Shown: positions 1 to 10,370 of the stretch, piece after piece | How positions within the stretch are numbered: position 1 is the stretch's first letter | Layout of the letters: each line of letters starts with the position of its first letter | Assembly (NCBI GenBank): GCA_020631735.1 | Contig: CM036209.1 | Coordinates: 934,743-998,742, forward strand | Direction: 5' to 3' | Length of the DNA: 64,000 bases | Source of the DNA: Saccharum officinarum | Lineage: Eukaryota; Streptophyta; Magnoliopsida; Poales; Poaceae | Notes under the pieces: model-generated | Databases searched by the model: none | Seen by the model: only the letters and a program-made list of their open reading frames with translations | Told to the model about the DNA's origin: nothing | Translations under genes and position numbers: made by a program

Positions 1-519
1 GCGAGAGAGCACTAATAAACCACCAACAGAGGGTGAGAGTGAGACGAGCGAGCACGGAACCACCCCTCCCTCCCAATTCGAACGACTACGCCATCTCGCC
101 ACGACCGGCGGCGGCGTCCCGATCCATCCATCTCCTCGATCGATCGATCGTATCGTATCCTACCGATCGGCGTCGTCAGGTGACATCTATCTATCTCTCT
201 CTGCTGCAGTGCGAAAATGGCCGGCCCCGCGGCGTGATGGAATGGAAGCTATGGAACGTAGGAGGCGGTTGCGTCGGAGCGTCGGACGGCGTCGTCCCGA
301 GACGTGCGTCAGCCGTGGTGGTGCCGTCGTGCCTGGTGGTGCCTGCGCGAACCAGCGCGGGCAGTGCCTAGTCAGACCAGCATGCATGGAGTCACGAACG
401 TCTATTTCGGCGTCAAAGTAATCGCTTTTTACACGGAGTCTCAATCCAAACTAACCATACCTTAGTGTTACTATATATACGATTCTTGATACAAAATTTG
501 CTCTTTTTTTTTGGCCCAC

Positions 520-699
520 ATGCATGGTTGGACAAGTTGTCTAACAAATTTTATCGAAGCCGACATGGGCAAGGCCTTCGACGCACAATTACTCGACACG
601 TACGCTGCCCTTGTAAACTATGTGAGGGAATCCGGCTGCCAAGGAAGTGTCACAGCCGAGCTGATGGAAACAGCTGCGTCGACAAGCCTACATAGCTAA
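520..699 (+). CDS. Hypothetical 59-residue ORF, duplicated
   Basis: I do not recognise this protein. The frame runs from ATG 520 to TAG 697-699 and is preserved without change in the second copy (9356-9535). It has a helical-looking core (FDAQLLDTYAALVNYVRESG) with no signal peptide or membrane segment. A T-rich tract just upstream (about 500-512) could be an intron end, so this may be the last exon of a decayed gene rather than a stand-alone gene. Identity between copies only shows recent duplication, not selection. The surrounding GC-rich DNA (60-400) looks like a plant 5'UTR with short TCGATCGATCG and CTATCTATC runs, but no convincing long frame links to it. Confidence 0.25.
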   Translation: MHGWTSCLTNFIEADMGKAFDAQLLDTYAALVNYVRESGCQGSVTAELMETAASTSLHS

Positions 700-1120
700 G
701 CAAACGAATGTGCATGCTCCAGACGTAATTCCTAGCTATGTCGTTGCCGTGACTATGAATGAACATACACAAGACACAAGTAGCTAGCTAGCGCGTGCGA
801 TACGAGCCCTTGAATTGCAGCCAATATGTTAGACTACACAAGGAATAAAATAAAGGGAAGTGGTAGTAAAGCAGAATAGTAACAAGCGCAAAGCTTAGTG
901 CCGTCCGAATAACTTTTCGGATAACATCGATCACGTACGTAGGTCGCTTGCAATAGATAGTGTCAACAAAAATCGCATTTTCGTCAAAAGAAGAACAGGG
1001 GCACGCACACAACAAATTCTCCGATTCATAGTACATCAAACGACCGGAACGAGAAACATGCATAGTAGGCGTTTGGTGTGCGACACGACTGTACCAGATT
1101 ACGGCTGTGTCTCGATCCAT

Positions 1121-1430
1121 GGGCTAAAATTTAGTCATGTCACATGGGACGTTTGAATGCTAATCAGGAGGACTAAACATGAGCTAATTATAAAAAATAA
1201 TTGCACAAGAGTAGACTAATTAGTGAGACGAATCTATTAAACCTTAATTAATCTATAATTAGCAAATGTTTATGGTAGCACCACATTGTCAAATCATGGA
1301 CTAGTTAGACTTAATAGATTCGTCTCGCAAATTAGCCTCAATCTATGTAATTAGTTTTGTAATGATTAGTCTATGTTTAATACTTCTAATTGGTATCAAA
1401 GATTCGACGTGGCAGGGCTGCTTATTAGGG
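1121..1430. mobile_element. Foldback MITE (GGGCTAAA type)
   Basis: The two halves are imperfect inverted complements: the left arm (GGGCTAAAATTTAGTCATG onward) pairs with the right arm ending GCAGGGCTGCTTATTAGGG. The internal motif AGACGAATCTATTAA and its complement TTAATAGATTCGTCT mark a high-copy grass MITE with long inverted arms. It has no coding capacity. The same insertion is at 9956-10265, so it predates the segmental duplication. I do not assign a superfamily, because no target duplication is clear. Confidence 0.7.
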
Positions 1431-1535
1431 TCTTTCATCACTGGTCAGCGACAGTGTTTAATTTATATACGACGAGTGTACATATACATACATTACTCTG
1501 GATGGGATCACTGGTCAGCGACCGTGTTTATTATG

Positions 1536-1687
1536 TACTCCCTCTGTCCTAAATTATAAGTTATTTTAAACTTTTTTAGTTCATCTATTTATCTTTGTAT
1601 CTATACATATATTATTTATCTAGATGCATAGCAAAATAAATGTACGAAAAAAGGCAAAGCGACTTATAATTTAAAACAGAGTGAGTA
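1536..1687. mobile_element. Stowaway-like MITE
   Basis: It begins TA-CTCCCTCTGTCCTAAATTA and ends in the complementary form TAATTTAAAACAGAGTGAG-TA. This is the CTCCCTCCGTYCC terminal inverted repeat with TA target duplication typical of Tc1/mariner-derived Stowaway MITEs. It is non-coding. The orthologous copy at 10371-10746 is split by a second MITE. Confidence 0.8.
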
Positions 1688-2126
1688 TTAAATTATAGCA
1701 ACAAAACATTAAGAATTGACCTGAACAGAAACCAACCATATTTTTGGCACGTCTCGGATCACGGGATCAGAGGCCGCGGGTCCCACATGACGTGGCTGAT
1801 CAGGGTCAACCGGAGGGCTTTAAGCCCTTAACTTTAATTAATTAATGCCTCTATCCGGCCCACAAGAGCAGGCTAACGTACAGACGGGCCGACAGGTCAA
1901 CGGACTGGGCTGTAAATGAGCTAGTCAGCAGGCTTAAAACCGCAGGCCCACAACTGGGTGTTCATCGGCTACCAGTTTCTTCTTTGTTATCTCTGTTTGA
2001 AAATTTTGGTTTCTTCCACTTGGATATTAAGCATTTAAGCCAATGTCTGGTACAACTACAGTGTGTCATCAACGGTCCCTCAAGGCGCCCATATTGAATA
2101 TAATGACGACGTATTAAAATGCTTTC

Positions 2127-2270
2127 GGCTTTGTTTGGTTGTACACAAATCCACCCAACACACATGGTTTGAGAGGGATTGAAGTGGAACTAATTTAGTT
2201 TAGGTTCCACCTCAATCCCTCCCAAACCATGTGAATTGGAGTGGATTATTGTGTGCAGCCAAACAAGCTC
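2127..2270. mobile_element. Short TIR MITE (TTTGTTTGG type)
   Basis: The left end GGCTTTGTTTGGTTGTACAC pairs with the right end GTGCAGCCAAACAAGCTC, and the arms continue to pair internally (CATGGTTTGAGAGGGATTGA with its complement). It is a compact 144 bp foldback with no coding capacity, in unique DNA just beyond duplication copy 1. Confidence 0.65.
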
Positions 2271-2382
2271 TTCATATATAAACAATCACAACGTATATGT
2301 GTAACTCTCTTCTATAGTTGTATTACACGTACGTACTTTCACCACAAACTCGCCTTGCGTTTGCGTAATAAATAAGCATACG

Positions 2383-2546
2383 TATTCCCTCTATTCCAAA
2401 TCATAACGTCGTTCTGGCTTTTGTAGTTGTATGAACACATAATTTTTACTATATATATAGATGTAATATATATTTAATATAAGTGTATAGTAAAACATAT
2501 ATACCTAGAAAAAATAGAATAATTTATAATTTAGAATAGAGTGATA
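2383..2546. mobile_element. Stowaway-like MITE, left of an abutting pair
   Basis: It runs from TA-TTCCCTCTATTCCAAATCAT to AATTTAGAATAGAGTGA-TA, with inverted CCCTCTATTC/GAATAGAGTG ends and TA flanks. The next Stowaway begins immediately after its final TA. Confidence 0.65.
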
Positions 2547-2785
2547 TACTCCCTCCGTCCCTAAATATCTATCGCCGTTGGTGTGCGTGCCACAAGTTTG
2601 ACTCAATTTGTAGAAAAAACGTGCAACATTTGTATCATCAAATAAATTTATTAAAAAAACTAGATTCAAAGATCTTTCCAATGATACGAATTATGTATCA
2701 TAAATATTAATATTTTTAATATATATTTAGTTAAAGTTGTTTCTCAAAAAACGAAAACAACATATATTTAGGGACGGAGAGAGTA
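2547..2785. mobile_element. Stowaway-like MITE, right of an abutting pair
   Basis: It runs from TA-CTCCCTCCGTCCCTAAATAT to ATATTTAGGGACGGAGAGAG-TA. The terminal inverted repeats are nearly perfect and flanked by TA. It is AT-rich and non-coding. Confidence 0.8.
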
Positions 2786-3486
2786 CGTGCTACCGTGCTT
2801 CCAACATTCTACACCATCTTATCCCAACACGGCAACTCGGCAACACACTAGCTAGTATATGCGACGACGTTTACACATGTCACTGGCACGTCACGAGCTC
2901 ACTATGTATGCGTTCGTGTGTTGTTATCATGTACAGTATATATGTATATATATATTCTGCGCGTACGTGTGCCGCCAGTGGACAACTCGCTGTCCTTCCA
3001 TGGCGACCACATGTTCCAGGCCAACCCGTACGTGGCCACGCGCGCGCGCTCCGCCCTGATATGTAAACGCACCATGCAATGCAACTATGCAAGAACGAAA
3101 AGCTAAAGGGCACTGCGACGTACTACCGTCCATATATAGCACGGCGGCAACGACCCTATGCAACAGTTTAAAGTGGCCACCTGGTCGATGTACATATCGT
3201 ATGAAATAGTAGTACGTCTTATGATGCATGCCATCGTGCTTAATCTGTCTTATCTTTTTTGGTTAAGGATTCAGGCAAATCTCACCACGTGTAAACGGCC
3301 ACAACCCGGAGGACACCCGCCGCCTGACCAGTGTTACGGTTACCGCCACGTACGTAGCTCCGATCCAGCCACTTTGATTGAGTGAGTGAAATTATACGCA
3401 TGATATAAAAAAGAGAACTGCTCCAACATGCACTACATGCACATAGAATACTAGTCATATATAAATCTAGTTTATAAGACGTGTAT
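2786..3486. other. Intergenic DNA with one exon-like GC island
   Basis: No gene can be supported. About 2972-3062 is a sharp GC-rich island in AT-rich DNA, open in one frame and reading SLSFHGDHMFQANPYVA. It could be a relic exon, but I cannot name a family and see no convincing partner exons. The rest is low-information, with a TATATATA run near 2938-2955. Confidence 0.3.
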
Positions 3487-3705
3487 GGGTGTGTTTGGGA
3501 CCGCAGTCGTGGACCGCGCGGCGCGGTATATAGGTGCCGCGAGGGGAGGACCGTGGTATATATAGAAAACGCGGGATCTATTTTATTTTTGTGATTCCTG
3601 CACCGTGTGCGATTGAAACAATCATCGCGGCCACAGGACATCTGGTGCGATCGTTGGATTCTTTTTGCCACCACCGCAGAATATACGCGGTCCAAAAACA
3701 TGTCC
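3487..3705. mobile_element. TIR MITE (hAT/Tourist-like, GTGTTTGG ends)
   Basis: The left end GGGTGTGTTTGGGACCGC is the imperfect inverted complement of the right end GCGGTCCAAAAACATGTCC. Pairing continues inward through GGACCGCG/CGCGGTCC. It is about 219 bp and non-coding. The target duplication is unclear, so the superfamily is open. Confidence 0.55.
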
Positions 3706-3716
3706 TATAGGTATAA

Positions 3717-3752
3717 CTAGCAAAAATGTCCGTGCATTGCAACGGGACATAT
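3717..3752 (-). mobile_element. Helitron 3'-terminus-like hairpin and CTAG
   Basis: On the minus strand a stem-loop (GTCCCGT, loop TGCAATGC, then ACGGAC) is followed by an 11-base spacer-plus-end ATTTTTGCTAG and then T. This is the expected Helitron 3' arrangement: hairpin, about 10-12 bases, CTRR, host T. A matching 5' end for the same strand (TCTATACCTAATAATAAAAA) lies at 5632. A second, slightly decayed 3' end is at about 5341, so nested or tandem Helitrons are possible. Confidence 0.45.
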
Positions 3753-4098
3753 GGTTTAATGCAATGTCACTTATACGAGTTTTGGCTCGAAATTTATTTA
3801 ACTAAAGTGTCATGTGTTTTGATTTGCCTTCAGATCGACACTAACTCGTACGAGCATGGAAAGCTAAAGTGTTATGTGTTTCAATTCGCCTTCAAATTAA
3901 TCGACTGTGTTTTGCTCTAACCCGTACGGACATGAAAAGATTAGAGATTTATCCAACGATGTGTCATGTACTTTAATTCATCTTTTAAATTGAACTCCTC
4001 AGGCCATGCTCATTTAACTTCAGACCAAATACTTATCTATAATAAAAAGCTAAGACATAAGAGTACCTCTTGTTTGAATGAAAACAAAATAGAAAACA

Positions 4099-5090
4099 AT
4101 GCTAGACCTAGACAACCCAGACGTAAACAGCCTGAGAAAGCATGGTGCACTCGAGCTCCACCTCGTCCTCGCGGCTGTGTCCTGCGGCTGTGGTCAAGCT
4201 TCGCGCCTCGCCCTCGTAGCCTGTGGTCCGCGGCCGAAGCTATGCTTCGTCGCCGTCGTTTGTTCCACACTATGCGTCGTTGTTGCGGCCCACAGTCAGC
4301 ACCTGAGCTCCACATGGTCGTCGCGCTCGAGCTCCACCTCGTTTTGGCCCGTGCTCGCGCTTGTCCAGTCGTCCTCGCCGGCACGGGCGAGACCAGGCCT
4401 AGGGCCAGTAGGGTCATGGCCCTAGTCGTGGCACAAATTTTGGCTCAACAACAACAGCACAGTAAGGAGTAGAGTAGGGCAAATCATAGAATCTCTCGGT
4501 GCCTCAGCCGCTGACGCCATCACGCACTGCTCGTGGCTCTTCTTCCTCTTCCCGCTTGCATCACGTGTTGTCACTCTTGCCTCCCGCTCGCATCTCGCAC
4601 TGGCCGGTGCCGGCGCACGGCACCCAGCCCGCTCGGCCCCGAGCCCCCTGCCTATCGGCGGCTGCCGTTGCCCTCACGGGCCGAGCCTCGCCCCTCGGCT
4701 GCTGGCCCTTGGCCCACCGAAGCACTGCCCGCCGCCCCTAGGATTCGCGTGGTGCCTACACCTGTGCTTGCCGGAGCCCCGTATCGCCGAACAGAGTAGC
4801 CGAGCATGCCAGCACGGAGCATCGCGGACGACTGATCGGCCATCCGCAGTGAGCTTAACGCGGCCACGGGTCCGTGTTCCCTGACAAGGAGTTCCAGCGG
4901 TGGAGGTCCGACGTGAATTGGACGCCATTAGCCGGATCAAGAACCACCCTCGGCTCACCTACGAGGCTACGACACATGCTGCCGGGTCGTCGTCGCCAAG
5001 GAGACCCAGTGGAAGCGCTATGGGCAGGTTCATGCAGACTGACTTCTTGGGCCGAGGGTTCGGCGTGTTCTTTTCCTCACCCAAACTAAA
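4099..5090 (+). other. GC-rich gene-fragment-like DNA between Helitron-like ends
   Basis: Two GC-rich blocks (about 4130-4425 and 4500-5080) sit in AT-rich DNA. They have several short overlapping open frames, none complete. The second block reads like part of a protein in shifting frames (FPDKEFQRWRSDV near 4875; ISRIKNHPRLTYEATTHAAG near 4930). I do not recognise a family. Their position between Helitron-like termini fits captured host exon fragments, but that is inference. Confidence 0.35.
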
Positions 5091-5340
5091 ACCCCTCCGT
5101 TCTGATATAATTTTGCTGCACTGACCAGAACTCGACTCAAATTCTTATACGTAAAGAGGGAAACATGCACCGCATAAACCGGAAACACACACGTAAAAGG
5201 AAACGGATTGAACCAGGCAACAAGGACAGCTCCCGTACGTTAGAAACGAGCAGAGCAGCGATTGAAACAAAAACAGATGTGGAAATAAATACGGAAGAGT
5301 TGAACGAAATCTTTTTGTGGGCAGAAATTTTGCCTCTTTA

Positions 5341-5632
5341 GTTTTAAGCAAACGTGCCCGTGCGTTGCAACAGGACATAACGTGAGGACTAAAGGTTGTA
5401 TATTTGCCTAATTTTTACTCTTACTTTCCTTTTCTATTTAGATTAGGATTAGGATTCAATATCAAACATGATCAGGTCTATTTAGGTTAGGATTCTAACT
5501 CGTAAGAGCACGGATTGTATATATAAGTCCTGATGGAAGAAACTTTCCATTCTCCAAAGGGAGACAGACAAACAAATGGATGGACGAAAAAAAAAGAGCC
5601 TAAAATTTTGCCTTTTTATTATTAGGTATAGA
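5341..5632 (-). mobile_element. Small Helitron-like element, minus strand
   Basis: On the minus strand it starts A-TCTATACCTAATAATAAAAAGG at 5632. It ends with a stem-loop (CCTGT...ACGGG) and CACGTTTGCTTA near 5341-5365. The 3' CTRR is degenerate here. It is about 290 bp, with no coding capacity and no Rep/helicase, so it would be non-autonomous. Confidence 0.4.
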
Positions 5633-5680
5633 TAAGATTCAAAGTTCACAATTTTATGACACAATATTGTGACCAACTAG

Positions 5681-6341
5681 GCCCCCGCGTCGCTCCTCCT
5701 AGGGGCGGCTCAGGCGGAAACCGCAGGCCCAGCGCCGCCGCCCCCACACCTCTCTCCCCTGCCTTGCCGCTGCCCGAGCGGGTTGCCTAGAGGCTAGTGC
5801 GACCGCGAGGAAGGCAGCGGCGGGGCTCTCTCGTCCGGCTGCTGCACGAGTTCCGGCCATTTCGGCCTGGGCGGCCGCTGTGGACGCGCGCGCAGAGTGG
5901 GTCGACGACGGGCACGCGCGAGGAGATGGCGAGTTGGCTCTGCGCAGTGGGACAGGGGTTACACGGATCCGACGCCGTGGAGGGTGGATCTGGCTGCCCC
6001 CTCACCGGATCTCAACTGGCGTGCTGCGGCTGTTACGCGCGATCGCGGCGGCGGTCGGAGCTGGCGCGGCGACAGCGGCGTGATGGACGAATCCAATGCT
6101 CCTGTGGAGGCAGCGGTGTTCACCCGGTGAGACCGGGAACGGAGCCACAGCCGGGTGCGGCGGGGCTGGCACGCGAAGGCGCTGGCAGGTTTCCGGAGGG
6201 GACGACGACGGTCAGAGCCACCGGTTAGGTGTTCAGGTGGTCAGATTCGAAGCCCGAGCGGCTGGATCTGGCTCACCCTGACCGGTAGAGGTGGCCGGCT
6301 GGCTCAGATCCCGCTACTGCGGCTGGAGCGGGTGGCCTCGT
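5681..6341 (+). other. GC-rich non-coding block, origin unclear
   Basis: The block begins sharply after AT-rich DNA with a CTCCTCCTAGGGGCGGCTC inverted motif and stays GC-rich until a solo LTR interrupts it at 6342. Open frames on both strands are short and mutually inconsistent. It resembles the 5' untranslated part of a LINE or a captured GC-rich 5' exon, but no diagnostic protein motif is present. The same DNA resumes at 8606. Confidence 0.3.
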
Positions 6342-7259
6342 TGTAAGGTCCTAGATGGCTAGAGGGGGATGAATAGTCTATAAAAAAATTCTACAAGAAC
6401 AACTAAGCAAACTTGTTAGAATAACAAATGGCGTAAAGCGAGTTTTGCTTAGCCTACGGTTGTGATGCAAGCCTCCTATCCACAAGTCTAGTAGATTATA
6501 ATCTCTAGTTCACACAAGGGCTATGTCACTGAACTTACACTAGTGAGCAAGCTAACAACTACTAGCAAAGGCTAACACTAGAGCTACACAAGATAACTAG
6601 TAAAAGTAAATGCGAGAGAGGATTGTGAATCTTATACCGACGGTGGAGTGAAGATGTTGCCAATCACCAAGATGATATACAATCAATTAATATTGACAAC
6701 AACACAATATGAAGACCAAACACCGAGAGACAAGAGACACAATATTTTTGTTCACCCGGTGTTCACTTGTGCACCGACAAGCTACGTCACCGGTTGTGTC
6801 GACCAACACTTAGATGGTTCCTCGGTGTGACCCTCAAGTCACTTACCCTCAAGGCACGCTCCGCAAGGCACCGCATGACACCACTCTCAAGTGAGGTAAC
6901 TCAATGACACGCGCAATGTAATAGAGTTACTTTTGGCGTCCCGCCGAGGAAAGCACAAGAACCTCTTACAATCAACCGGAGGTGGCCAAGAACAATCACC
7001 TTCTCTTGCCAACGCCTCCAATAATCTCCAAGCCGGCTAGGAGCGGTACTCTCCAAGAGTAACAAGAAATCCACCGGCTAAACCACCCACAAGTGCCACT
7101 AGATGCTCTCAAGCTATGCAATGCACTTTGGGATCACTCAATCTCACTTTTGATATGCACTCAAGCAAGAGAGATGAGTAAGAAGGAGATGCTCTAGCTC
7201 AAAGGATGTACAAGAATATTAGAAATCACGAGTTTCCTCTCCAAGGGCCATCCAACAAG

Positions 7260-7267
7260 TATTTATA
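7260..7267 (-). promoter_or_regulatory. Probable LTR TATA box
   Basis: On the minus strand this reads TATAAATA within GCTTATAAATACTTG. It lies downstream (in LTR sense) of the CCGGACGCG repeat cluster at 7319-7860, as expected for the U3/R core promoter. Confidence 0.55.
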
Positions 7268-7318
7268 AGCATCCCAAACAAATAGAGCCGTTGTACCCCT
7301 TCACTGTGTCCTTTTCGG

Positions 7319-7860
7319 GATGATCGGACGCGCCGGTCGAAACTGACCGGACGCGCTCAACCGCATCCGATTCTCCAACGGTCACTGACCCCCAACGGTC
7401 AAACCAATGACCGGACGCGCCCCAGGCAATGACCGGACGCGCCGCTCAAACGACCGGACGCGCCGATCGCACTGTACCGCGCGCCCGCGAAGCAACGACC
7501 GGACGCGCTCCAGGAAACGACCGGATGCGCCGATCGCACAGCACCATGCGCGCAACGACATGACCGGACGCGCTCCACGCAACGACCGGACACGACAGTG
7601 TCAGCGTCCGGTTAGAGTCCAGTAAGCTCCCTCAACGACCGGACGCGTCCGATCGCGTGTGACCGGACGCGGCGCGCGTCCGATCGTCCTTGTGAACTGC
7701 AGTTCCCTCTGTGCGACTGACCGGACGCGCCGGTCCCGCGAGTGACCGGACGCGTCGGTTGCAAACCCTAACACCCGCGCGCCTGACTGCTGCGCTGAAC
7801 TGACCGGACGCGTTCGGTCATACCATGACCGCGTCCGGTGCAGCGTCTGGTCACCTCTGT
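7319..7860 (-). repeat. CCGGACGCG short repeat cluster in solo LTR
   Basis: Around twenty copies of ACCGGACGCG or its complement CGCGTCCGGT lie in both orientations at irregular spacing. Several form palindromes such as ACCGGACGCGCCGGT. Sirevirus LTRs are known to carry repeated CACCGGAC/GTCCGGTG palindromes upstream of the TATA box, which makes this a likely cis-regulatory array. Confidence 0.75.
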
Positions 7861-9355
7861 GACCTCCGTTCGCCTCCGTTTCTTTTCCGACTTCCGGCGT
7901 AGTGGAAAATAGGCATTTCAACTCCTCAAAAACGCCTAAATCCCGTGCTCGCAAGCTCGGCAGGAGGGAGAGAGAGACCCAAACCCTCTCTACCGCTCAA
8001 ACTTCATCGTCTTCGTAAATGTGTCAACACCAACAAGTGATCACCACCTTGTGCACGTGTGTTAGCATTTTCATAATCATTTTTGAAGGTTTTTCAGTTA
8101 GCTCACTAGGCCCTACATGCAATGCACTTCATGAATTCACCTAGTGGCATCCATGCATCGAATAACCGATAAGACTTCCCCTCTTAATAGTTCGGCTATC
8201 GATCCTAAACCACTCACACCCTCTATGATGTCTTGAGTGCAAAACAAAATGGCCCTATGGTTATACCTTTGCCTTGAGCCCATTTTGTTCTTCCAAAAGA
8301 TATGATCCACTTCATATCTTCACATGACTGTCTCGATCCATCGACCACCGTTGCATCGGTCCGTCAGCGCCAAGTCTTGCTCAAGCTTCATCATCGCATG
8401 ATCCTTCGCTTCGAAGCCTCGACTTGCCCTTTACCTTCACAACCGGTCCATCGAGCCAAGCATCATCTTGGTCTTCATCATCTTGGTCACATGAGTCAAT
8501 GTCATGTCTCATATTCAATGACCATCTTTATCTAAATCATCCACTTAGATACAAAGGTTAGTCCTATGTTTCATCAATTAGCCAAAACTAAACTAGGTAC
8601 TTTCACTCGTGCTACTTTCACCAACACCAAGGGTCAAAACGCGGGACCTGGGATCGGACGGCTGGCGGCCTCCCGCGCATCCCCATCGGTCGTCCACGCG
8701 GGACAGCTAGCGCTGGCGGAGGTATCACTAGCTACTAGCTACGTAGCAATAACATGGAGGAGCCGCTTTACCGCGCGCGCGAGAGAGCACTAATAAACCA
8801 CCAACAGAGGGTGAGAGTGAGACGAGCGAGCACGGAACCACCCCTCCCTCCCAATTCGAACGACTACGCCATCTCGCCACGACCGGCGGCGGCGTCCCGA
8901 TCCATCCATCTCCTCGATCGATCGATCGTATCGTATCCTACCGATCGGCGTCGTCAGGTGACATCTATCTATCTCTCTCTGCTGCAGTGCGAAAATGGCC
9001 GGCCCCGCGGCGTGATGGAATGGAAGCTATGGAACGTAGGAGGCGGTTGCGTCGGAGCTCGGGCTCGTCCCGGACGTGCGTACGTGTGGCCGGATCGAGA
9101 GCAGGTACCACGTATCGATCAGGGATCAGCCGTCGCGTCCATGTCACGCCGCCCATCGTGCTGCTGGTGGTGGTCTCCTGCCGCGAGCCAGCGCGGGCAG
9201 TGCCTAGTCAGACCAGCAAGGATGGAGTCACGAACGTCTATTTCGGCGTCAAAGTAATCGCTTTTTACACGGAGTCTCAATCCAAACTAACCATACCTTA
9301 GTGTTACTATATATACGATTCTTGATACAAAATTTGCTCTTTTTTTTTGGCCCAC

Positions 9356-9535
9356 ATGCATGGTTGGACAAGTTGTCTAACAAATTTTATCGAAGCCGAC
9401 ATGGGCAAGGCCTTCGACGCACAATTACTCGACACGTACGCTGCCCTTGTAAACTATGTGAGGGAATCCGGCTGCCAAGGAAGTGTCACAGCCGAGCTGA
9501 TGGAAACAGCTGCGTCGACAAGCCTACATAGCTAA
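9356..9535 (+). CDS. Hypothetical 59-residue ORF, second copy
   Basis: The translation is identical to the ORF at 520-699, from ATG 9356 to TAG. It carries the same reservations: no recognised family, possible terminal exon remnant, no visible promoter dedicated to it. Confidence 0.25.
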   Translation: MHGWTSCLTNFIEADMGKAFDAQLLDTYAALVNYVRESGCQGSVTAELMETAASTSLHS

Positions 9536-9955
9536 GCAAACGAATATGCATGCTCCAGACGTAATTCCTAGCTATGTCGTTGCCGTGACTATGAATGAAC
9601 ATACACAAGACACAAGTAGCTAGCTAGCGCGTGCGATACGAGCCCTTGAATTGCAGCCAATATGTTAGACTACACAAGGAATAAAATAAAGGGAAGTTGT
9701 AGTAAAGCAGAATAGTAACAAGCGCAAAGCTTAGTGCCGTCCGAATAACTTTTCGGATAACATCGATCACGTACGTAGGTCGCTTGCAATAGATAGTGTC
9801 AACAAAAATCGCATTTTCGTCAAAAGAAGAACAGGGGCACGCACACAACAAATTCTCCGATTCATAGTACATCAAACGACCGGAACGAGAAACATGCATA
9901 GTAGGCGTTTGGTGTGCGACACGACTGTACCAGATTACGGCTGTGTCTGGATCCA

Positions 9956-10265
9956 GGGCTAAAATTTAGTCATGTCACATGGGACGTTTGAATACTAATC
10001 AGGAGGACTAAACATGAGCTAATTATAAAAAATAATTGCACAAGAGTAGACTAATTAGTGAGACGAATCTATTAAACCTTAATTAATCTATAATTAGCAA
10101 ATGTTTATGGTAGCACCACATTGTCAAATCATGGACTAGTTAGACTTAATAGATTCGTCTCGCAAATTAGCCTCAATCTATGTAATTAGTTTTGTAATGA
10201 TTAGTCTATGTTTAATACTTCTAATTGGTATCAAAGATTCGACGTGGCAGGGCTGCTTATTAGGG
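9956..10265. mobile_element. Foldback MITE (copy of 1121-1430)
   Basis: This is the same long-armed foldback at the same place in duplication copy 2, with only a few base differences. It was therefore present before duplication. Confidence 0.7.
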
Positions 10266-10370
10266 TCTTTCATCACTGGTCAGCGACAGTGTTTAATTTA
10301 TATACGACGAGTGTACATATACATACATTACTCTGGATGGGATCACTGGTCAGCGACCGTGTTTATTATG

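Larger units (their letters stand above)
1..2078. repeat. Segmental duplication, copy 1 (left edge outside window)
   Basis: This stretch recurs at 8779-11134 at very high identity. The offset is 8778 at the left, 8836 after about position 350, and about 9056 at the right, because copy 2 has extra bases near 9059-9188 and a 225 bp MITE. Similarity ends after the shared GTCC at 2075-2078, where copy 2 is interrupted by a retrotransposon. The copies share a GC-rich 5'UTR-like start, a 59-codon ORF, a foldback MITE and a Stowaway MITE. The left limit cannot be seen. Confidence 0.95.
6342..8605 (-). mobile_element. Solo LTR, Sirevirus-type copia
   Basis: On the minus strand the LTR starts TGAAAGTACCTAGTTTAG at 8605 and ends ATCTAGGACCTTACA at 6342. 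It is flanked by a perfect 5 bp target duplication CTCGT (6337-6341 and 8606-8610). The end ATTCATCCCCCTCTAGCCAT is typical of Sirevirus LTRs just before the primer site. No primer site, polypurine tract or coding region adjoins it, so the element collapsed to one LTR by recombination. It is 2264 bp, with a TATA box and a dense CCGGACGCG repeat cluster. Confidence 0.85.

Noticed and set aside
788..1120. 110-codon minus-strand frame, also in the duplicate (9624-9899)
   Set aside because: The composition is low-information and hydrophobic, with no domain. Its presence in both copies only reflects duplication.
7382..7954. Several overlapping frames on both strands in the solo LTR
   Set aside because: They are translations of the CCGGACGCG repeat array, rich in R/G/D/T by repetition, not genes.
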